Shown piece by piece: positions 6,993 to 14,379 of a DNA stretch of 27,345 nucleotides (positions are counted from its first letter, which is position 1; every line of letters starts with the position of its first letter). This DNA comes from Dehalococcoidia bacterium (lineage in GTDB: Bacteria > Chloroflexota > Dehalococcoidia > Dehalococcoidales > UBA1222). The notes beneath the pieces were generated by a model that saw only the letters and a list, made by a program, of their open reading frames with translations, did not search any database and was not told the DNA's origin. Location: contig WRDV01000002.1 of NCBI GenBank assembly GCA_009779655.1, forward strand, positions 1-27,345, written 5' to 3'. The translations under genes were made by a program, and so were the position numbers.

Positions 6993-8318
6993 TCAATGGT
7001 AGCGCTTAATCTCAAAGCGATATAAGCGAATCTTCTCATCGGCTCCGATATCCGCCTTGCGGCGGCAGATATCTATTTGCTGCTCCGCCGTATCTACCCC
7101 TTTTAAATTGGGCAAGAGCAGCCCGCGCCTAATCCCGCGTGCAACAATCACGCCATAACGATATGGATCAAGCTGTTCCTTGCTTTCAATTTCCTCAGGC
7201 TCAGTCAGCACATCAACGCTGATCTCCAAATCTCTAAGCTCTTCCGTTTTCACCGGCTCAAAACGCGGGTCTCGTGTGGCAGCACTTACGGCATTCATAA
7301 TAATTTCCTCAGCTACATTACGCCGCGACGGCTCAAATGTACCAATACAACCGCGCAGCTCTCCGCCTTTATACAAAGAAACGAACACGCCTGCCCGCGC
7401 TTGAGTCTCAGAGGTTAGATTGGATGGCAAAGGAATAACAAGTCCTTCTTCCACATATGCGGCTATTGCCCTGCGCGCAAGTTTTGCCAAAGGAGACATC
7501 GGTATACTCGGAATAATAATACCGGCGTAACCAACCACGCTGGAACAGTCGCCGGTTGCCTCGCCTGACGTCGTATAACTAACCAAATCAGCCCGCTGCG
7601 CTCCTAAAGACTTAGCCGCCGCCATCAACACTGCAACCGGAGCGCAGCCGCACATAGTGATATTTCTCTCTGCTTGGCGCTCGAGTAACGCATCCACATC
7701 AAGTTTTAGAATAGCCTGAATAGCGTAATCATCTTTAGCTCGCGCTTGCTCCTGTGACTCATAATGCGTCATATCGCTTGACGCCAATATCACTACCTCT
7801 TTCCCGATATCGTTCATCACATCCGCAATCTCAGCGCCAATCTCCTTATATGCGACGGCAGAAGCCTGCGACAACACAATAGGCACAATTTTGATATCTT
7901 TTTTGAAATGCTGCAGGAAAGGCAGATGCACTTCAATGGAATGCTCTCGCAAATGTGCCTGAATATCTTCCACCAGATAAGATGAGCACCCAACCAGCCT
8001 GACGGCAAGCTCGGTATCAACATCCACATAACCAAACGGCATTTCCCATTTGCCGGACGTCATGACAGAAAAAGGCTGCCCTAAGCCTGTGTGATTAGGC
8101 CCAAGAATAATGACTGTATCCGTCAGCCGCACACGCGATATAGTTGCGCCTGCCACTTTGCCTGAATAAGCATATCCTGCATGCGGGCATACAAGCCCGA
8201 TGACTTCCTCTTTAACAGCAGCGGCATCGGTTAGACTCTCCACTACGCCGGCCAGCTTATCCGGTAATGCATGATAGAAAGAACCCGCCGCCACCGGCTT
8301 GCGCATCATAGCTCTCAT
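6993..8318 (-). CDS. MEMO-AMMECR1 fusion (AmmeMemoRadiSam system B+A)
   Basis: Two domains are joined in 441 residues. Residues ~5-270 form a MEMO domain related to class III extradiol dioxygenases. They include RKPVAAGSFYHA, PHAGYAYSG with H46, GPNHTG with H76, HSIEVHLPFLQ, SSDMTHY, and CGCAPVAVLM with C223/C225. H46, H76 and one of these cysteines match the metal-site residues of human MEMO1. Residues ~275-441 form an AMMECR1 domain with the signature LRGCIGTFEP at 321-330. In many prokaryotes these two proteins occur with a radical SAM partner (AmmeMemoRadiSam). No such partner is in this window unless the first gene serves, which I doubt. The biochemical role is not settled. GAGG lies 7 nt before the ATG, supporting this start. 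Confidence 0.92.
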   Translation of the reverse strand: MRAMMRKPVAAGSFYHALPDKLAGVVESLTDAAAVKEEVIGLVCPHAGYAYSGKVAGATISRVRLTDTVIILGPNHTGLGQPFSVMTSGKWEMPFGYVDVDTELAVRLVGCSSYLVEDIQAHLREHSIEVHLPFLQHFKKDIKIVPIVLSQASAVAYKEIGAEIADVMNDIGKEVVILASSDMTHYESQEQARAKDDYAIQAILKLDVDALLERQAERNITMCGCAPVAVLMAAAKSLGAQRADLVSYTTSGEATGDCSSVVGYAGIIIPSIPMSPLAKLARRAIAAYVEEGLVIPLPSNLTSETQARAGVFVSLYKGGELRGCIGTFEPSRRNVAEEIIMNAVSAATRDPRFEPVKTEELRDLEISVDVLTEPEEIESKEQLDPYRYGVIVARGIRRGLLLPNLKGVDTAEQQIDICRRKADIGADEKIRLYRFEIKRYH

Positions 8319-8358
8319 CGCCTCACCTCAAAATCCAACAGGACTTATCCTTGAATTA

Positions 8359-8402
8359 GCTATACTTCTAGTTGAGCTTGTAAGCTCAACTAGAAGTATA
8401 GC
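8359..8402. repeat. 44-nt near-perfect palindrome between divergent genes
   Basis: Two 21-nt arms (8359-8379 and 8382-8402) are exact reverse complements, separated by only GT. It lies 40 nt from the start of the MEMO-AMMECR1 gene on one side and 66 nt from the nuclease-like gene on the other. Both genes are transcribed away from it, so it cannot terminate either one. Because of the symmetry, each strand carries the same TTGAGC-19 nt-TATAGC pair, a weak promoter-like pattern. It could be an operator, a symmetrical promoter or a small mobile palindrome. Confidence 0.85.
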
Positions 8403-8468
8403 ACTAGACCACCGTTAATGGAACGAAAATACCGCCAATTTGACCTTGCGGCATTTGACGGCTAAACT

Positions 8469-8915
8469 GTGCTAAAAGCAAAAGGACAGCTGGAATTGGA
8501 TAATTTAAAGGCAAACAATATCATCAACATGCTCAAGCGAGGCCTTAAACAAGACGGCTGGAGCGTCAAGGAACACGTAAAAACAGCTGGCGGATTCGTT
8601 GACCTTACAGCTGACAGAGACGGCATGTCTTTTGTCATCGAGGCCAAAGGAGAGGATAAAGGCGGATTCTACTCAACTGAGATGAACTTTCAGATGGGGC
8701 TGGGGCAAATCATGGCGCGCATGACCGATAAAAGTAAGAAGTATGCTATTGCCATTCCATATACCCAGGATTTTATAAAAGTGCTCCAAAAATATAAAAC
8801 GAGCTTCGCTTTCAAAGAGCTCGGATTATATCTCTTTGTCGCCAACAGCGATAATAGTTGTTTCGTGGTGCCGCCGGAAGACGTAGCGTCTTTTGCGGAG
8901 CAAAACCACAACTAG
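8469..8915 (+). CDS. Putative small PD-(D/E)XK-fold nuclease
   Basis: This 148-residue protein has the residue pattern of a PD-(D/E)XK nuclease core: GGFVDLTADRDGMSFVIEAK, giving D45 in one strand and E58-x-K60 in the next, after an N-terminal helix (NIINMLKRGLKQDGW). A following helix with glutamines (NFQMGLGQI, Q75 and Q80) resembles the Q-containing helix of Mrr- and resolvase-like members. A strand YAIAIP follows. The function is unknown; the fold assignment is inference from spacing and motif. It starts with GTG and has no good ribosome binding site. An internal ATG at 8529 is open but would shorten the first helix. It precedes coaE by 26 nt on the same strand, and the two may be co-transcribed. 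Confidence 0.75.
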   Translation: MLKAKGQLELDNLKANNIINMLKRGLKQDGWSVKEHVKTAGGFVDLTADRDGMSFVIEAKGEDKGGFYSTEMNFQMGLGQIMARMTDKSKKYAIAIPYTQDFIKVLQKYKTSFAFKELGLYLFVANSDNSCFVVPPEDVASFAEQNHN

Positions 8916-8941
8916 CGTATTTTATAACGAGCACAAAATCT

Positions 8942-9544
8942 ATGCTGGTTATCGGTCTCACCGGCACAATTGGCAGCGGGAAAAGCACCATCGCTGGCTT
9001 CCTGCATGAGATGGGGGCAATAATTATTGACGCCGACAGAATAGGGCATGACGCCTATGTGCCACGCAGCTCCGGGTGGCACATGGTAGTGGAGGCTTTC
9101 GGTTATGACATTCTCTCTTTGGATAATAGCATTAACCGTCGGAAACTGGGCCGGATCGTCTTTAATGACTCTGCCGCTCTGGAGCGCCTAAATCATATCG
9201 TGCACCCCATCATCCTTAAGTTAATAAACACTCGCCTAGATGAACTGCGCCATGCACGCGCCAAAACAATAGTTCTGGAGGCGGCTTTGCTGCTGGAGGC
9301 CAAGTGGGAAGCGCTGGTTGATGAAATTTGGGTCGCCACCGCCCCTGAGCATGTTATTTATACAAGGCTAAATGCCAGCCGCAACTTAACCGACTCTCAG
9401 ATAAGAACCTGTATAGCGGCGCACCTACCGGTCAACGAACAGCTCAAGCGCGCAACTCGCGCGATAGATACAAACAGGCCGCTTAGTGAGCTCAAAGCAG
9501 AAATCGCCCTTCTCTGGGAAAGGCTCGGCTCGCCGGCAAAATAA
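8942..9544 (+). CDS. coaE: Dephospho-CoA kinase
   Basis: CoaE catalyses the last step of coenzyme A synthesis, ATP-dependent phosphorylation of dephospho-CoA at the 3' hydroxyl. The 200-residue protein begins MLVIGLTGTIGSGKST, with the P-loop at 8-16, then IIDADRIGHDAY (acceptor-site Asp), a segment IVHPII, and ALLLEAKWEALVDEIWVATA, all characteristic of the family. The frame is open for 28 further codons upstream, but these overlap the end of the preceding gene, and the family normally starts at this methionine. No good Shine-Dalgarno is seen. It converges with ruvA with only 3 nt between the stop codons. Confidence 0.95.
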   Translation: MLVIGLTGTIGSGKSTIAGFLHEMGAIIIDADRIGHDAYVPRSSGWHMVVEAFGYDILSLDNSINRRKLGRIVFNDSAALERLNHIVHPIILKLINTRLDELRHARAKTIVLEAALLLEAKWEALVDEIWVATAPEHVIYTRLNASRNLTDSQIRTCIAAHLPVNEQLKRATRAIDTNRPLSELKAEIALLWERLGSPAK

Positions 9545-9547
9545 GCC

Positions 9548-10132
9548 TCATTTGCTGCTAAAATACGCCAACGCCTGTTTCACTTTATCTTCCAACGCTA
9601 GCTTGCCATCATGCGGCAAGGCCATCACGGCACGCGAAGCCTCAGCGGCAGAATAGCCTAACCCGAGCAGCGCCGCAAATACTTCGTCATCATCCTCGCC
9701 AAGCGGCATTACTTTAGCGTCGGCCCAGCCGGACTTTAGTTTATCCGCTAACTCAAGCACAAGACGTCCGGCAAGTTTTTTGCCAACGCCGGGAATAGCA
9801 ATCAACAATTCTTCACTGCCGCAAGCGATAGCAGGAACCAATTGCTCTGCATTCATGGTCGAAAACATTGCCAGCGCCAACTTAGGCCCGACACCGGAAA
9901 CATTAATTAAAAGTTGAAACAGCTTTAAGTCATCATCTGAAGAAAACCCATACAGCAAAATCGCGTCCTCGCGCACATGCATGTGCGTATAAACACGCAC
10001 CTCTTCGCCAACCATGCCAAGAGTTAATATGGTTGAAGAAGGCATGAACACCTGATAGCCTATGCCGCCCGCATTGATGACGGCATAATCAGAAGCCAGT
10101 ATCTCTATTGTGCCTTTAAGCCTTGCAATCAT
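9548..10132 (-). CDS. ruvA: Holliday junction DNA-binding subunit RuvA
   Basis: RuvA is a tetramer that binds four-way junctions and loads the RuvB motor for branch migration. The 194 residues show the OB-fold N-terminus (MIARLKGTIEI, GGIGYQVFMP). Two helix-hairpin-helix motifs follow (INVSGVGPKLALAMFS and AIPGVGKKLAGRLVLELADK), then a linker and the small C-terminal domain that contacts RuvB (ALLGLGYSAAEASRAVMAL). GAGGAG lies 9 nt before the ATG. It follows ruvC by 21 nt, and ruvB is not in the window. Confidence 0.96.
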   Translation of the reverse strand: MIARLKGTIEILASDYAVINAGGIGYQVFMPSSTILTLGMVGEEVRVYTHMHVREDAILLYGFSSDDDLKLFQLLINVSGVGPKLALAMFSTMNAEQLVPAIACGSEELLIAIPGVGKKLAGRLVLELADKLKSGWADAKVMPLGEDDDEVFAALLGLGYSAAEASRAVMALPHDGKLALEDKVKQALAYFSSK

Positions 10133-10153
10133 ATTAATTACTCCTCGCTAACA

Positions 10154-10663
10154 TTATCCGCTCATACTAATAAGATCGCGCAGGCTGCTCTCGCGCAGGT
10201 GACAGATAGCCACCGCTAACGCGTCAGCGGCATCACTTGGCTGCGGCACTTCATCTAGATCCAGCAACATTTTGACCATTTCCTGAATCTGCTCTTTTGA
10301 GGACGCCCCATAATCCGCCACATGCTGTTTTATCTGCCTAGGAGCATATTCATAGACAGGAATTCTATTCTGGGCGGCGACAAGCAATACAATCGCCTGA
10401 GCCTTGCCGATAGCCAACGCAGACTTAGCATTCTCTCCGAAAAACGGGGTTTCGACAGCCATTACATCCGGCGCGAGCTTACGCGCAACAGACGAAAACT
10501 CGTCATACAAAAAAAGTAACCTTTCCGGCATGTCGAAGCGGGCATTGCACCTGACAGCGCCGTGCTCTACCAGCACCATATCATCCTGATTACTTTCAAT
10601 CAGTCCATAGCCTAAAACAATAGTACCGGGATCAACGCCTAAAATCCTCATTGAGCGCCGCAT
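10154..10663 (-). CDS. ruvC: Holliday junction resolvase RuvC
   Basis: RuvC cuts Holliday junctions symmetrically with two metal ions. The four catalytic acids are present: D11 (GVDPGT), E71 (AVETPFFG), D144 and D147 (SDAADALAVAICH). At 169 residues it is the usual length. The ATG at 10663 follows the yebC stop directly (TAAATG), which implies translational coupling. A second in-frame ATG four codons later (10651) gives MRILGVDPG, the more typical family start, and cannot be excluded. The order yebC-ruvC-ruvA is a common arrangement in bacteria. Confidence 0.96.
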   Translation of the reverse strand: MRRSMRILGVDPGTIVLGYGLIESNQDDMVLVEHGAVRCNARFDMPERLLFLYDEFSSVARKLAPDVMAVETPFFGENAKSALAIGKAQAIVLLVAAQNRIPVYEYAPRQIKQHVADYGASSKEQIQEMVKMLLDLDEVPQPSDAADALAVAICHLRESSLRDLISMSG

Positions 10664-11416
10664 TTACTTCGAATGATGCTTCTCCATAATTTCATCGCTT
10701 ATGTCCGCATTGTTATACACATTCTGAACGTCATCCATTGCTTCAAGCAAATCCAGCATGCGCAATACTTGATTTGATGTATGCTCGTCAAGTGATACCG
10801 TTGTCTTAGCCACCATAGCCAGCCCGGCATTTTCTACTTCAACGCCGCTTTTTTCCAAGGCTTTACGCACTAATTCCAGTTCCGACGAATTAGTATAAAT
10901 CTCTATAAAGTCACCTAATACATTGACATCTTCGGCGCCGGCATCAATAGCCTGCATAGTCAAGTCATCCAAATCCTTTCCATCGGCAGACACGCCAATC
11001 ACGCCTCTCCTATCAAACATCCAAGCAACAGATCCGGTTTCTCCCAAATTACCGCCGGCGCGGGAGAAAGTTGAGCGCAACTCCTGAACAACACGATTAC
11101 GATTATCACTTACAACATCAACGATGACCGCAGTACCGCCCGGCCCATAACCCTCGTAAGTGGCTTCAAACATAGTCTGTCCTTCAAGCGCGCCTTCCCC
11201 TTTTTTGATGGCGCGCTCAATATTGTCACCCGGCATACGGGCGTCTTTGGCCTTTTGTATCGCAAGGCGCAAGCGCGAATTTCCATCGGGATTACCGCCG
11301 CCAGAACGAGCGGCAAAGATTATCTCACGCGTAAGTTTGGTAAAAAGTTGCCCGCGTTTAGCGTCAGCCGCGCCCTTTTGGTGTTTAATAGTACTCCATT
11401 TTGAATGTCCGGACAT
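10664..11416 (-). CDS. yebC: YebC/TACO1-family protein
   Basis: This 250-residue member of the YebC family has the characteristic start MSGHSKWSTIKHQKGAADAK and the block GYGPGGTAVIVDVVSDNRNR. The usual three-domain organisation ends with LLEAMDDVQNVYNNADI. Family members have been described both as DNA-binding transcriptional regulators and as translation factors that relieve ribosome stalling at proline stretches; sequence alone does not decide which applies here. GAGGG lies 8-12 nt before the ATG. It heads the yebC-ruvC-ruvA cluster, with about 120 nt of non-coding DNA upstream. Confidence 0.96.
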   Translation of the reverse strand: MSGHSKWSTIKHQKGAADAKRGQLFTKLTREIIFAARSGGGNPDGNSRLRLAIQKAKDARMPGDNIERAIKKGEGALEGQTMFEATYEGYGPGGTAVIVDVVSDNRNRVVQELRSTFSRAGGNLGETGSVAWMFDRRGVIGVSADGKDLDDLTMQAIDAGAEDVNVLGDFIEIYTNSSELELVRKALEKSGVEVENAGLAMVAKTTVSLDEHTSNQVLRMLDLLEAMDDVQNVYNNADISDEIMEKHHSK

Positions 11417-11470
11417 AACCCCAACCCTCTTCCAAAAATGGAAGCCTCTCTATATCAAATCTTATGAAAT

Positions 11471-11498
11471 ATTTTAGCACTTTTTATTCAGAGTTGAA
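11471..11498 (-). promoter_or_regulatory. Possible promoter of yebC-ruvC-ruvA
   Basis: On the minus strand TTCAAC (11493-11498) and TAAAAT (11471-11476) are 16 nt apart, about 55 nt upstream of the yebC ATG. An alternative pair, TTGCTG (11504-11509) and TAAAAA (11481-11486) at 17 nt, overlaps it. Both are weak matches. Confidence 0.3.
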
Positions 11499-11538
11499 TA
11501 CCACAGCAAGAGCTGAAAAAAGCGTACTTCTCAGAAAA

Positions 11539-11901
11539 TCACGCTCTTGATTGCCCAATTGCCATAGCCGCAGCGTACTCACGCGAATGCGATAAACTGA
11601 CGTCCAGCACACTAATACCCAGCTCATCCAATCTATTGCGAGCTGCGCCAAATAGAGTTACCAACGGTTTGCCGCTTGGCGCAGATAATATTTCTATTTC
11701 GCGCGGACCAAGCTTTGGTGCATCCAGCGCTTTGATTACCGCCTCTTTTGCCGCAAAACGCACCGCTAATGATGACAGCTTATCCTGATACGCGGCAATC
11801 TCCCGCGCGGTGTAGATACGCTCCAGAAATGCCTGCCCAAAACGCTGCAAGGCATCTTCAATGCGGCTGATCTCAACAATATCAATGCCAATATGCTGCA
11901 C
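11539..11901 (-). CDS. acpS: Holo-[acyl-carrier-protein] synthase
   Basis: AcpS transfers the 4'-phosphopantetheine arm from CoA to the acyl carrier protein. The protein shows HIGIDIVEISRIE with the magnesium-binding aspartate and RFAAKEAVIKAL with the second magnesium-binding glutamate, plus the C-terminal VSLSHSREYAAAMAI. I start it at the GTG at 11899-11901, which gives 120 residues and puts the aspartate at position 7, close to other AcpS proteins. A TTG at 11917-11919 would add six residues. It is divergent from the carboxyltransferase gene, and both may serve fatty-acid synthesis. Confidence 0.93.
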   Translation of the reverse strand: MQHIGIDIVEISRIEDALQRFGQAFLERIYTAREIAAYQDKLSSLAVRFAAKEAVIKALDAPKLGPREIEILSAPSGKPLVTLFGAARNRLDELGISVLDVSLSHSREYAAAMAIGQSRA

Positions 11902-11940
11902 GAGTTTGCGCTCTCTCAATAAACGATATTACCTAAACGC

Positions 11941-11968
11941 TCGACCTCAACCTTGGACATGGTACAAT
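11941..11968 (+). promoter_or_regulatory. Possible promoter of the carboxyltransferase gene
   Basis: TCGACC (11941-11946) and TACAAT (11963-11968) are 16 nt apart, about 62 nt upstream of the ATG at 12031 and in the divergent interval from acpS. Confidence 0.4.
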
Positions 11969-12030
11969 AAACTGACCGCAAAGAAAAGATACGCGCTCTT
12001 TATTTAGCAAAAAACTATTGAAAGCATTTC

Positions 12031-13566
12031 ATGACTATTGATGACAAATTAATCCATTTGGAAGCGTTGCGCAGAAGCGCGCGCGGCGACGAGCGCATCG
12101 CTGCCCAGCACGCGCGCGGTAAGCTGACAGCACGTGAGAGAATCAACCTTTTACTTGATCATGATACCTTTCACGAAATAGAACACCCTGCCTATACACT
12201 CACAGCCAACACTTCTGCCTCCATAAGCGATTCCGACAGCGCTGTCGTAGGATCAGGAGAAGTAGACGGGCGGCCAGTATTTGTCTTTTCGCAAGATTTC
12301 ACAGTCATCGGCGGCAGTATCTCTGACATGACGGGGCAAAAGATTGGTCATGCAATGGATCTCGCGCTGGAGCGCGGCACGCCTATTATCGGTATTTACG
12401 ACTCCGGCGGAGCGCGCATACAAGAAGGCATAGCCTCGCTATCCGGGGTAGGTGAAATACTGCTGCGCAACGCTCGCTGTTCCGGAGCAATACCGCAAAT
12501 CGCCGTTGTGGTCGGACCAAGTGCAGGCGGCTCCGCGTATTCCCCGTCACTGTGCGATTTTGTCTTTACAGTCAAAGACATCACTCATATGTATATTACC
12601 GGGCCATCAGTGGTCAAATCCGTCACCGGCGAAATCATAAGTCACCAAGAACTGGGAGGAGCTGATATCCATAGCCTAAAAAGCGGCGTAGCACATTTTC
12701 TTTATGACAATGAACAAGAATGCTTCAGGCAAGTCAGACGGCTAATAAGCTTCATACCTCAAAACTGTAACGCCAAGCCCCCGACAGTAAAAACGAATGA
12801 CCCGTTAGAACGCTGCGATGAAGCACTGCTTAATATTGTGCCAGATGACCCGCATAAATCTTACAACATGAAAAATGTTATCACTGCCATCGTGGATAAC
12901 CATGATTTTATGGAAGTACAGGCACAGTTTGCATGTAACATTATCTGCGGATTTGCGCGGTTAGCAGGTAACTCCATTGGTATAGTGGCACAGCAGCCAT
13001 CGGTGTTAGCCGGCGCTATTGACATTGACGCGTCGGTAAAAGCGGCTCGCTTTGTGCGCTTCTGTGACGCTTTTAATATACCGCTTGTGAGCTTGGTAGA
13101 CGTGCCGGGTTTCATGCCCGGCTCGAAACAAGAGCACGCCGGCATAATTCGCCACGGCGCCAAACTGATTTATGCCTATGCCGAAGCCACCGTGCCAAAG
13201 CTCGCCGTTATCACGCGTAAAGCTTACGGCGGGGCATACATTGCGATGGGCTCGCGACATTTAAAGAGCGATATAAACTACGCATGGCCGGATGCTGTAA
13301 TCGCCGTCATGGGCGCCGAGGCATCTGTTGATATTATCTTTCATAAAATGATTGCCGAAGCACTTTCATCCGATGATGCGCGCCGCAAGTTGATTGAAGA
13401 ATACCGCGCTCATTTTGACAACCCCTTGCAAGCAGCAAAGCTCGGCTATATTGACAACATTATTGACCCGCGCCATACGCGCCCGATGCTGATACAAGCA
13501 TTAGAAACACTGCGCGGTAAACATCAAAAGCTGCCGCAGAGAAAGCATGGGAACATGCCTCTGTAG
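12031..13566 (+). CDS. Biotin-dependent acyl-CoA carboxyltransferase beta subunit
   Basis: This 511-residue protein belongs to the crotonase-fold carboxyltransferases that move CO2 between carboxybiotin and an acyl-CoA (propionyl-CoA carboxylase beta, methylmalonyl-CoA decarboxylase/transcarboxylase, or acetyl-CoA carboxylase CT). Both halves are visible. The N half has ARGKLTARERINLLLD, SQDFTVIGGSISDM and IYDSGGARIQEG; the C half has LVDVPGFMPGSKQEHAGIIR and TRKAYGGAYIAMGSRH, with the oxyanion-hole glycine pairs. Length and motifs place it with PccB/MmdA. No biotin carboxylase or biotin carrier gene is in the window, so the substrate is undetermined. Its neighbour acpS hints at fatty-acid synthesis, while the TCA genes beyond would fit methylmalonyl-CoA use. 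Confidence 0.92.
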   Translation: MTIDDKLIHLEALRRSARGDERIAAQHARGKLTARERINLLLDHDTFHEIEHPAYTLTANTSASISDSDSAVVGSGEVDGRPVFVFSQDFTVIGGSISDMTGQKIGHAMDLALERGTPIIGIYDSGGARIQEGIASLSGVGEILLRNARCSGAIPQIAVVVGPSAGGSAYSPSLCDFVFTVKDITHMYITGPSVVKSVTGEIISHQELGGADIHSLKSGVAHFLYDNEQECFRQVRRLISFIPQNCNAKPPTVKTNDPLERCDEALLNIVPDDPHKSYNMKNVITAIVDNHDFMEVQAQFACNIICGFARLAGNSIGIVAQQPSVLAGAIDIDASVKAARFVRFCDAFNIPLVSLVDVPGFMPGSKQEHAGIIRHGAKLIYAYAEATVPKLAVITRKAYGGAYIAMGSRHLKSDINYAWPDAVIAVMGAEASVDIIFHKMIAEALSSDDARRKLIEEYRAHFDNPLQAAKLGYIDNIIDPRHTRPMLIQALETLRGKHQKLPQRKHGNMPL

Positions 13567-13571
13567 TATTT

Positions 13572-13602
13572 AGGACGATATATCCATAGATAGCGTCCTT
13601 TT
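13572..13602 (+). terminator. Possible terminator after the carboxyltransferase gene
   Basis: AGGACG (13572-13577) pairs with CGTCCT (13594-13599), with a 16-nt loop and a short T run after it (CCTTTT). The stem is short and the T-tract poor. A second small hairpin, GACAG-AGTG-CTGTC, lies at 13610-13623. Confidence 0.4.
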
Positions 13603-13650
13603 GGCATGCGACAGAGTGCTGTCAGACAAAGCTGAAAAAGGAGCCTTAAT

Positions 13651-14280
13651 ATGCCGTATGACTTTAAAAAAGATCAAAAAGAACTGTATCAACCCAAAAA
13701 GGCAGTCCTTGTCGATGTTCCGAAGATGACTTTCATCATGATAGACGGCACAGGAAACCCCAACACATCTGAAACATATAAGACAGCTATAGAAATCCTG
13801 TATGGGTTGTCGTACAGCATAAAAATGAGCCCGAAACATAATTCTGCGCCGGCGGGTTATTTTGATTATGCGATTCCGCCGTTGGAGGGGCTCTGGTGGC
13901 TTGCGGGCGCTAAAGCAATTGATTTTACAGATAAAAACACCTATTGCTGGACGGCGATGATACGCCAGCCGCATTTTGTCACGCAGGAAGTATTTGAGAA
14001 AAGTAAAGCGATGCTATCAAAGAAAAAACCGGACCTTAATCTCTCCGCCGCTCGGCTTGAGCCTCTCACAGAAGGACTATGCGCCCAAATGATGCACACC
14101 GGCCCATACGACGACGAACCAAAAACTATTGAAGCACTGGCGCAGTTTATAACAGAAGCCGGCTGCCGCAACGACATTTCGGACGCGCGTCGCCATCATG
14201 AGATATATCTCAACGACCCAAGGAAAGTCGCGCATGATAAGATAAAAACTATAATCCGGCTTCCCGTCAAAAGAGTATAG
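13651..14280 (+). CDS. GyrI-like small-molecule-binding domain protein
   Basis: This 209-residue protein resembles stand-alone GyrI-like proteins (SOUL/GyrI superfamily), which bind small hydrophobic or cationic molecules. Typical segments are the early FIMIDGTGNPNT, the YGLSYSIKM helix, FDYAIPPLEGLWW, and the second half LCAQMMHTGPYDDEPKTIEA with a conserved H-x-G-P-Y. A second GyrI-like hallmark, the acidic residue in the pocket, cannot be placed with certainty. No HTH domain is present, so it is not a full AraC-type regulator. Its physiological role is unknown. A strong AAGGAG lies about 8 nt before the ATG. Confidence 0.85.
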   Translation: MPYDFKKDQKELYQPKKAVLVDVPKMTFIMIDGTGNPNTSETYKTAIEILYGLSYSIKMSPKHNSAPAGYFDYAIPPLEGLWWLAGAKAIDFTDKNTYCWTAMIRQPHFVTQEVFEKSKAMLSKKKPDLNLSAARLEPLTEGLCAQMMHTGPYDDEPKTIEALAQFITEAGCRNDISDARRHHEIYLNDPRKVAHDKIKTIIRLPVKRV

Positions 14281-14321
14281 TTTGACGCCGACGGCAATTG
14301 TTACATGCGCAAAATGGTGTA

Positions 14322-14350
14322 TTGACTCGCTTATTTATGATATGATTATG
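14322..14350 (+). promoter_or_regulatory. Possible promoter of the TCA operon
   Basis: A good -35 (TTGACT, 14322-14327) is followed after 17 nt by a poor -10 (ATTATG, 14345-14350), 29 nt before the ATG at 14380. Better -10 words (TATGAT) occur at shorter spacing. The exact site is uncertain. Confidence 0.35.
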
Positions 14351-14379
14351 GCAATCAATTTTACCTTGGAAAGGACGCC

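Noticed and set aside
8419..8465. A 15-codon open frame (MERKYRQF...) before the nuclease-like gene, in the same frame and separated from it by one stop
   Set aside because: It has no ribosome binding site and no evidence of translation. It is too short to support as a leader peptide or as a broken N-terminus.
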